DNA from: Aporrectodea caliginosa
Taxonomy: Eukaryota; Annelida; Clitellata; Crassiclitellata; Lumbricidae
Reading direction: 5' to 3'
DNA length: 64,000 bases
Assembly: GCA_020284085.1 (NCBI GenBank)
Contig: JACEVL010000519.1
Location: forward strand, 1,042,001-1,106,000
In this document: positions 55,741 to 64,000 of the stretch, piece by piece
Layout of the letters: each line of letters starts with the position of its first letter
Position numbering within the stretch: position 1 is the stretch's first letter
Notes under the pieces: model-generated
What the model was told of the DNA's origin: nothing
Seen by the model: only the letters and a program-made list of their open reading frames with translations
The model's database searches: none
Program-made: the position numbers and the translations under genes

Positions 55741-56560
55741 CACACACACCCGTAGCCTACTCAGCTCGCTTGGAAGTCCGTGTGAAAGCTATTTTAAATG
55801 TCTTATTTTAATTAATAACTATTTAATTATAATTTATTGTAGACTTATTCCGAATATAGACAACATGGAAAATTGTAGCAATCATTGGTGCAGCGGCCAT
55901 CAAGAATACGAGCTCCCATAATTATATAAGACACGATTTTATGCCTATAATTGCCAAGATGCCAAGAAGGCCTAAAGCATACCGTCTGCATTAATATAAG
56001 GTTTTATACCTCACAAGGGGTGGGCGTCTTATTCACCCTTGGCATCTTGTAGCACTCTCCCCTATCTGATACTTCCATTAAGATACTATTTCTTTAGTTC
56101 CACAATACGAATGCCTCCAGAATTTAGCCATCACTGGAGTCCATAAAATAGCACACTTCATACAAGGACGCAAGTTATAGGCCCTAATCAAGATAGGTTG
56201 AGTTTTAAAGCGCTATCATGTATCGTGTATTAGCCTATATAGGCCTTAACAGAATTGCATTAGCAGTAATAAGCATGTAAGCCTATTATCATGCAAGTCG
56301 CATAATTAGGCCTATATAAGCATTACTGTATTAGCAGTAATAAGTCTATATTATCTTGTAAGTCTATTAGCAAATAGGCCTAAGCATTATTGCATTAGCC
56401 GAATGACCTGTTCGTTTTTCAGTGAATTTTGTTGCCAGCTAATTTCTTTTGTATTTTAATTGCAACATTTGATCTTATTGATCGGACATCCAGATGTATG
56501 TTCCTAGCTGGATTGACTGACCAGTGACCATTGACCAGTACACTGATTTTGTATTTGATT
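55741..56560. other. No recognised gene
   Basis: AT-rich DNA with repeated AGGCCTA and AAGCATTA..GTATTAGCAGTAATAAG segments (about 56255-56400), a short dispersed duplication. Confidence 0.4.
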
Positions 56561-56564
56561 GAAA

Positions 56565-56776
56565 CTGCAAGGGGGCCCGATAGCGCATTGGATAAGACCT
56601 GGCACAGAGAGCGAGAGGTACCGAGTTCGAGCCCCGTACGGCGGGTTTGCTTTGTAGGCTGCTATTAGCGCCGTGTATTGCAGGCTGTCTGTTCTGTTAG
56701 TAGTTAAGATTGTTTCAATTGCATAACATGTAAATGTACAGCGCAGTGCGTTTGTCAGGCGCTTAATAAAGAAAAG

Positions 56777-56840
<64 letters not shown>

Positions 56841-56841
56841 G
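56565..56841 (+). mobile_element. tRNA-derived SINE with (ATT)n tail
   Basis: GGCCCGATAGCGCATTGGAT and TACCGAGTTCGAGCCCCGTA are A and B boxes. The body CAGGCTGTCTGTTCTGTTAG .. GTTTCAATTGCATAAC is followed by GTCAGGCGCTTAATAAAG and about 20 ATT units. Same family as 52870. Confidence 0.88.
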
Positions 56842-59840
56842 CACACTGCAAGATGTGCACCTGGAACAGTTTCTTATTCGACTAGGTGCGATTTGTTGAC
56901 CACCCTCGTGTAAGAGAATTACCACAGAGCTGGGTAAGGAAGATGTATCGCATAGAAACGCTGGAAATCCGGGATTAGTCGGAACGCAACGCGTAAAATT
57001 CGGTCATTTTTCTAGATTTGAAGGATAGACGATCTATTCGTTGAGAACCGGAAACTGAGTTAACGGACGAAATGACGGAACAACCGACGAACTAAACGAA
57101 TACAACGACGGATTACAGAGGATTATTGTGCAGAAGGCGCCACCACGTAACAGACGGCGGCTGCTTCCCTACTTTAGGGGTCTTTTGTACGTGCGCTCCG
57201 AGTTTACTCCGAGTATACTCTGAGCGGCTACAGGACACTAATCTTGGGCTTCTTGTAGTCGGAGTTGGCCTCCCTGTTAAAATCTTTGGTTAGGCCTATA
57301 TAAATGAGGTCGTTGAGTTGGCCCATGTCGGTATAGATAGCTCTGGCCCTCTCTGGCCCATGTGCAGAGTTGTATGGTTTCGAGACCCAGTCTTGGCCTC
57401 GAGACAGATTTTTGATGTCTCGGTCTCGATCTTGGGAACCTAATGTCATGGTCTCGGTCTTGGTGTCGCGGTCATTTTTGACTTCTTGGAAACTGTCTTG
57501 AAGCGAGTCTTCTTCTCTTGAAGAAGTAGTCTCCATCAACCTCGCGCAAACTGTCTTTAGTTCTTGCGCTATAAAATTGTCCGGTGCCGATCTGAAATTC
57601 GTAACTCGTAAGTAAGTGCTCAACAGACACCTCAACTTTTATTCATAAAAAACGAAAATGTCGTTTCGGCCCAAGGTGTAAAGTGTATACAGACAATGCA
57701 CCAACTCGTCACCTGCAATAAAGTAATTCAAGCACATTCGGTACGTGGCGACATCATAGACGCGTTAAATTGATGGTATCCATCATACCCAATGGTTCAT
57801 TTCGCCCCTAGTTCCCCTACCAGTACATGAATATGTTTGGGTGTAGGCCCTATATAATAATATATGAACGTATATGAAAGAATGTACGCAAGCATCTATG
57901 CATGTAGGCCTAAATGTATAAATGCGCATGTTTGGATATAGGCCGATCTATAGCACATTTTGAGTCTCTCAATAGCCTTGTAGAAGTTGTAGTCTCTGGT
58001 TGTCAACAGACATAACTGCTCATTGTCTCGCTGTTTTGTGTTAAAGCACTGCAGCTGTTCGTGAAATATTCATGTGGTCGCTTGGCGATGCATCTCCTAA
58101 TTGAACGAAGCCCCAGCTTTGTGGAGCCCAGAGGAGGAATAATGCTGCCACTTGGGTTCAAAAACAACGTCATTGTTTCGACTGATTTAGATTGACCGTC
58201 ACTTAGAGTTTATTTATTTCATTGGTTTGACTGATTGATTGTCTGTCACTTAAAGAGTTTATTCATTTGATTGATGATCATCAGATCCAGTTTTTCAGGA
58301 CTATATTATGTTGGTGGTTGGGGATTCAAACCCTGGCTCTTCTTCTAGCCCCTCAGTTAAGTAACTGGAAAGATGTTGGAGGTTCACACCTTGACGCCCA
58401 GCCCAGTTGGTCATCTGAAATTTTTTCTACTCCAGCTCCTTTTGACACCTAAAACACTGATTAGATCAATGTCGCCGTATGCTGTAATTCTTTTAGGTAT
58501 GACCGCATCTTAAGCAGGTCCGGTTAAATTCAAATTAAACACGATACCTAGGCCTACGTCCAAAACTCTCCCGTCCATTCCGCCCAGAGGTTTCTTCTCG
58601 CAGTCTTTCGAAAGGTATATTCTGGGTTTCTTCAAGTTCCAGGGCGGACTTGTCTTGCTTCACAAACTACGACGCTGGTTGTCAAGAAAATATTAGGCTT
58701 AATAGTGACTGACCAAATACCCGATATTAGCCTACTAACCGAGAATACCGCGACTGTGAAATCCAAAATAATCACGCCTACCTCTTATGAGGCACACACG
58801 AGATTAGATTAGAAGGAATTTATTTGCAAGGTTACAACGTCACGACTTTTCGGCGATTGGGCCACCTAAATGTACATGTCATGTACGGTGTACCTGGCAG
58901 CCTCTCTCCATCCCTCTGGAGATGTGCGTCATTCGGGCATGAACGGTATAAATTACCGTACAATTATGCATCTTTCAACATCTTTTGCTGAGGCTCCTAA
59001 GAGTGGAAATCTTCATTGGTGCTGTGTAAATCTTCTGAATGAATAAAATAACTAATTACTTCTGCTTTGTAGAGACTGTTTCAAGCACTGTTAAGAATGC
59101 ATGGTACCCTAATAAGCTTATCTTGAAGAGATTCTACTTAAATTATGTAATACATTACATGCACATTAACAAGGGCTGTACTTGAATTAGCTATATTAAA
59201 GGACGGGTGACAAGACAGAAGTGATACTTGTTGATGTATGATTGTATGTTGATATGAAGTTGCTACATCCAGTGGAGTGATTGATAATGTAGCATAGAAA
59301 ATTGAGCAAATCACTTATTTCTTCTAATGCATTCAAGTTTCTTTTTGAAGATAGTGACCATTAAAAGTCCAAGCTTTGCACATTACTTCTTTGAATATTT
59401 TTACTGAAACTGAAAATCTCCTGAAAATTTCATGAATTTGATACACCCGTAATCAAGCAAAGACAAAACAGTGGCAACAGCTCTTAGTTTGGCACTTTTT
59501 TTATAAACTGATAACGCGGCTGCTGAAGTTTTTCATTTTCTAACGAAAACGGATTATACATTACATGAAACTGGTTCAATTAGCTTTTGTTCCATCATTT
59601 AATTGACAGTTTTAAAATTGAACTAGTAGGTATTCTCTACAAACTACTTAGAGGACTGAGCAGCTTTAAAGAGAATGTCAAATGCATATTCCTTCCTTCA
59701 ATTCTACCACTCACAAAACATAGAAAGCTGACTCGACAACAAGAAGGTCTTTCATCAGGAACCAAATTAATTTACTAAGTGCCTTTGCTTTGAATGGTAT
59801 TCAGTGTTGCCTTGAATTTTAGTCTTTGAGAATATCCACT
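56842..59840. other. Long region without a recognised gene
   Basis: It holds a TCTCGGTCTTGG-type degenerate repeat at about 57375-57500. A tRNA-like B box (GGGGATTCAAACCC) lies near 58320. A retroelement end (CTAAGAGTGGAAATCTTCAT, then GGTGCTGTGTAAATCTTCTG and GAATGA tail) is at about 58998-59045. The minus frame at 57228-57635 covers the repeat and is not convincing. The right part is the 3' flank of MRPL58. Confidence 0.4.
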
Positions 59841-59841
59841 T

Positions 59842-62800
59842 CTAGAGTTCACCTTGAGAGGGCGCTTGTCGACTCTGCTTTGTCATTGAATGACTCTTTT
59901 TTATTTGTAGCATCTTTGCTTTTTCCCGATCTTGTCTAAACAAGAAAACAGCAACATTTAACAATACTGCATTATACAAATCATATACTTGTATTTGGTA
60001 ACGATAACAAATACATTCTAAGCAAGTTTCAATGAATTCCTTCATACAACAATTGTACTAGCTGAGTTTGCAAGTTAGACAATTGTAAACTGGTAAAGTA
60101 AGATTTGGAATAAGCATAGGAAAACTAGGATCTGAGCGAGTGACATCAGGAACTGATGATAAAGTTAACTAAAGTGTGGGCTTGTTAACATAAGCCTTAT
60201 GACAGTGTGTGTAAATCACTGTGCATAAAAAGCTGCTGTTCTTGTATTGTATGTTAACCCGTTCACTACCTTGAGCGCCGGATATATCCGGCGACCAAAA
60301 ATAATTATAATACCTTGCGCGCCGGATTAATCCGGCGGCATAACATGGACTCTCTTATAACGTTGGTCTATCGATTTTTCAATAGCAAGTACTGGGAATA
60401 TTATTTAGAGGTGGGATAGACCTACTAGCGCGTGAGTTTACATCTATAATCTCCGCAAGGTGGCGCACTAGTAGTGAACAAAGCCAACCGATGAGAACCT
60501 ACTATGACGTATTACGTGTATTCTGAAACTGTGTGTTTATTTTCTTGTCTGTGTAAAACTGAATGCGTTTAGAAATAATAATTTTATTAGAAAATTACAT
60601 AAATATCGGAAACCATGTCACATAAGAGAAAAATGTACACTTTGAAAGAAGTGGTGGATCACTTTGCCAATTTAGAAAGCAACATTCTTGACTTTCCAAC
60701 ATGATGTCGCCGCAAGTCTGCTATTTCCTGGTGATGATGTAGGTCCACTGAGAGCTGACAAAAATGAAGCCCTAATGCGACTTACAGAGCGACATTATCC
60801 TGATGTCCTGGTCCCAACTGCCACCTGGACAAAACCACAAGCGAGATATCGTGTGTGTTCCAAGAAAGGTGTTCGAAAGATGTCAAAACCATTTGTCCAT
60901 CATGTCCAAGCAAACGTGGTCTTTGTTCAGTTCCATGTTTCAAACTGTGGCATACTAAATTGCACTATTAGAGTAATTTTTTGGATATTCCAGAAGGTTA
61001 CTTTTGTGACATTTGAAAAGGGTTTCCAATGTAACTTTGAACTGTCTGACAAATAGTAAACTTGATGACAATGATAAAAACTTATTTTTGAATCACAAAT
61101 TTTATGAAATTATTCATAATAATACAAAATTCTTTGCACATTTCTCCAAAAACAATGGCTTTGAAGTGCTCGTTTAATTTAATTTACTTTTACTTAGCAA
61201 TTACTATTGATTTTTTTAATCAAAACTATGAAAAAAAGATAAAAATGTTTTTTCGTTCATATTCATCCGGTATTTCAATTTTTTAATGGTTGGTACTGAA
61301 AGGGTTAACCAATACAGTGTGTTAAGTTAATAGCTTTGGAGACATAACAGCAATTCGCATTCAGCAGAAAGGTGTATAAACAGGAGTGTGCAAATGAATC
61401 CACACTGTACTTTACAAGAAACGGAGTGCAAATTGGTAATTCATGTGGGAACTGAATTCCAGCATACCAAGTAAACTAAAATTTATCAGCTAAAAAGTAG
61501 ACAGGATCGGTGCTGTTGAACAAACCTCAGACGTAGCTTCTCCAGGTCTTCCTTTGTTGGTTCATAAGGTTTAACGCTGGATTCAAAGATAAGAGTGCGT
61601 ATTTTTTCAAGACAATCAGCTTGATTAAGCAGCTGTTTTCTTGTTTTGTCTGATGAAACAATTAGGTAGCCATCTTTTGTTATTCGACCAGCTTCCTGAA
61701 ATTCACAACGCTCCCTTAAATTAATGGATGCATTTATTGACAATAGCTATTAGTCTAAGCAGCTTTAAATATGGTATCAATTCATTATCTATCACACAAT
61801 GTGTCCACATTTCTCCCTCATCATTTCTTTCTCGAGTAAGTATATTCTTTAATACACCAACCAACTTTTGCTAATTTTGCTAACCAAATTTTGGTCTACA
61901 TGTGAATCGCATTTATATACTAAGAAAACCTAATTGTCCATAAATTTTCCACCACCAATTTCAGGCTTTGAACAGCTGCATATATCATCCACATTATAAA
62001 TGTACTGCCCCAAACTGTCAGCAAGTGCTAATTCTCAGCTCTTGGGCATAGCCACAGCAAGTATAGGTTCTGCTTAATTGGGGGCAACAGCGTGGAATAT
62101 TAGTTATTGTGTTAAAGAGGCTTTCTGACTTTTCAGGTTTCCTACAGCACTCTTCCAGTCTGTCTTTCTCTTTCTGTCTTTTTTACATCTCTCTCTAATA
62201 CCTCGATGCTTCAACTTAACACATAAATTTCTACAAATGCAATGAGCTGTAAGTGTATTGAAAACAAGGGAAAGCAGGTATAATAACCTTTTCCATGAGA
62301 TTTGGCTTTACCCAATCTGGAATCCATTTGACTGACTGAACATGAAAACGAATTTCAACCTTGGTGTTCACTAAAACAGAAATTCAAAACAGGAACCATT
62401 AGCTCTTCTTGTAGCACAAAATATTGGAGAAACAGAAGTGAACCATGTAATTAGATACCAGTCTGTTAAATAGTGTTGTGTGTTTAAGATCATGACAAGA
62501 ATTATCATGGATAAAATGAGATTATTTGTGCTGACAACCAGGGAAGAGAAAGCAGGAATACCGTTTTTCCTTCGTAGCGCATTTGAACGAGTACTACATA
62601 ACAAAAGAAAGTCAACATTGATTAACAAGATGTTGCTCGAGTTTGAAAAGACTGCATAGGCATAAATTATTCAAGAAACTGAATGTGCAAGTGTAACTGC
62701 TGTATACTTGTGGGATAGTTTGCATGATAGAACTGTCTCAGTGAAAACTATCACAGCTTTTAACAACGAAGGTATGAAGGATTGGTTCTTATGCATTCCC

Positions 62801-63817
62801 AGTTAATTTGTAAACCTGCTTCTAATGAAAACCTTTAACATGGGTGATACAGTTATTGTTTATTCAATGGCTTTCCCTTTATTTGGCTTCAGTGGTTCTA
62901 ATGCATATTGTATGTTTTCAAAATCACTTTAACACCTGTGATGTTTTAAACACTTTTCTACATAAACATATAAATAAAAGAAAATGAAAATTGTAAAGTG
63001 AAATAAACAATAAATATATCATCACAGAATACATATATAAAAGGTTATCATTTCCAGTGAAATATTACTTTAATTATATCATGTTTATTTAAACAAAAAC
63101 ACATATTCGACTACAGCAAAAACTGCGCTGTTTGTCATAATTTTCTACTGCCTGAGTGAATTATCTAAAACCTATTGGAAGTATTGTTTACTTTAAAATA
63201 GCAAAAACAAATGATGATATGGCTTAATTCATGTTATTCTGCTTTAGTTTGTATAATTATATTCTTAAAAACAGTTTTTATGTCAAAACTGTTCTTGAAA
63301 TTAAGCTTATTAACAGAAGAATCTTAACAGCACTCAACCTTTGTTGACATTCTGGCCCCCGGGTCCGGAACTACGGGTATACGAGATCTTCAAATCTTCT
63401 GAAAACATTTTTAAAACATAAGGCTTAAATTCAGATGGATTCTCATTGTATAAGCGGCATAGCATAAACAGCCTACAATTCTCAGCAACTGAAATGCCGT
63501 GAATTTCTAGTTTAATTCTTCTGCTTCTACTGATTGATTTTCTTTTGAAACACTTTGCTTCTATCAGACCATAATCTCGCACAATGCCTTATGCAAAGAT
63601 TTTGCCATCTTTGATTTTAATGTAATGAAACATAATGATGTGCAGTAATATACTTGTGTAATGTAACATAATATACTTGTGTAATGTAACCAATATACAT
63701 GTATGTAACTGCTGTAACATACTATGCAGCAATATAGATGTACGATCATAACACTGTCGCAAAAAGCTTACCAGTAGGAATGACTCCACTGAACTCATCT
63801 TTTTTAGGGTCTGAAGG
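59842..63817 (-). CDS. MRPL58: MRPL58/ICT1, mitochondrial ribosome-associated peptidyl-tRNA hydrolase (5' end beyond window)
   Basis: Five minus-strand exons join in phase: 63817-63772, 63398-63339, 62370-62288, 61695-61526 and 59935-59842, giving 150 C-terminal residues. The second carries YTRSSGPGGQNVNK, the GGQ peptidyl-tRNA hydrolysis motif of class I release factors in the ICT1 form (SSGPGGQNVNK). The third reads VEIRFHVQSVKWIP. The fourth has LLNQADCLEKIR and YEPTKEDLEKLRL, matching the human NLADCLQKIR and EPTKED region. The fifth is a basic C-terminal tail (REKAKMLQIKKSHS) that in ICT1 enters the mRNA channel of the ribosome. ICT1 is an integral protein of the mitochondrial large subunit and rescues stalled mitoribosomes. 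About 50 N-terminal residues, including the transit peptide, are missing. A CCTGTAAGTG donor at 64000-63989 may be the preceding exon. No broken codon is seen. Confidence 0.95.
60254..61308 (+). mobile_element. Internally deleted piggyBac element in the last MRPL58 intron
   Basis: TTAA flanks both ends (60254-60257 and 61305-61308). The ends CCCGTTCACTACC and, inverted, CCCTTTCAGTACC are near-identical, as in piggyBac elements. Two subterminal palindromes (GCGCCGGATATATCCGGCG; GCGCCGGATTAATCCGGCG) follow the left end. Inside, an ATG frame at 60615-60704 gives a short transposase start (MSHKRKMYTLKEVVDHF). At 60688-60990, in two frames, is the transposase C-terminus: RLTERHYPDVLVP, then YRVCSKKG, then ICPSCPSKRGLCSVPCF and LWHTKLHY, the cysteine-rich zinc domain. 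The DDD catalytic core is missing. It is inserted antisense to the host gene. Confidence 0.92.
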
Positions 63818-64000
63818 CTAAAAAAGCACAGCAAAATAAGGGTCAACTCAAGAAATTGAAACACAAAGGAAAAACGAATGTCTGCAAGCACAACTTTACG
63901 AAGTTAGCTTTTCTAATCTAGTAGACTTATTGCCAAACTTATGTCTACAGGTCCTTCTAAAATATAATTACATGCAATTTCAGTAAGTAACACTTACAGG

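Noticed and set aside
57228..57635. 135-residue minus-strand gene
   Set aside because: Much of it is the TCTCGGTCTTGG degenerate repeat, and no domain or splice signals support it.

Overview
The window is animal nuclear DNA. It has spliced genes with GT-AG introns, an AT-rich background, very many microsatellites, and fragments of LINEs, SINEs and DNA transposons. A synaptogyrin first exon and a mitochondrial ribosomal release-factor-like gene (MRPL58/ICT1) place it in Metazoa. The fast-evolving repeat landscape, the many tRNA-derived SINEs and the abundant AGGCCTA-type strings suggest a marine invertebrate, perhaps a deuterostome. That last placement is an impression, not a demonstration.

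Layout: 1-3 kb holds repeats, including a 336-bp-spaced direct repeat and a 171-bp tandem repeat. A two-exon CCCH zinc-finger gene lies on the minus strand (3058-5115). The first exon of a synaptogyrin gene lies on the plus strand about 1.25 kb away (6371-6511). From 7 to 14 kb are LINE and transposon fragments. At 14.3-16.1 kb is a 32-bp minisatellite, followed by a diverged 370-bp duplication that carries fragments of the minisatellite. From 18 to 25 kb are LINE remnants, a paired CRE palindrome, large microsatellites and a hAT-type MITE. From 25.9 to 29.2 kb there are minus-strand exons of an unrecognised gene with two related helical exons. From 29.4 to 44.9 kb are minisatellites, microsatellites, LINE pieces and SINEs. 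From 46.2 to 52 kb are foldback elements, a MITE with an adjacent paralogous empty site, and hAT remnants. From 52 to 57 kb are SINEs with (ATT)n or (ACAT)n tails. From 59.8 to 63.8 kb (continuing off the right edge) is MRPL58 on the minus strand, with an internally deleted piggyBac element in its last intron.

The well-supported host coding content is small: the CCCH gene, the synaptogyrin exon 1 and MRPL58, with the 25.9-29.2 kb gene a good candidate. They are ordinary separately transcribed genes and nothing suggests a shared pathway. Much of the rest is retroelement 3' ends. Many end in one conserved terminal hairpin (AGCGCC ... GGCGCT) followed by a short-period microsatellite. A tRNA-derived SINE carries the same end, so this looks like a LINE/SINE partnership that seeds microsatellites. 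Most long open frames in the window are microsatellite translations and are not genes.
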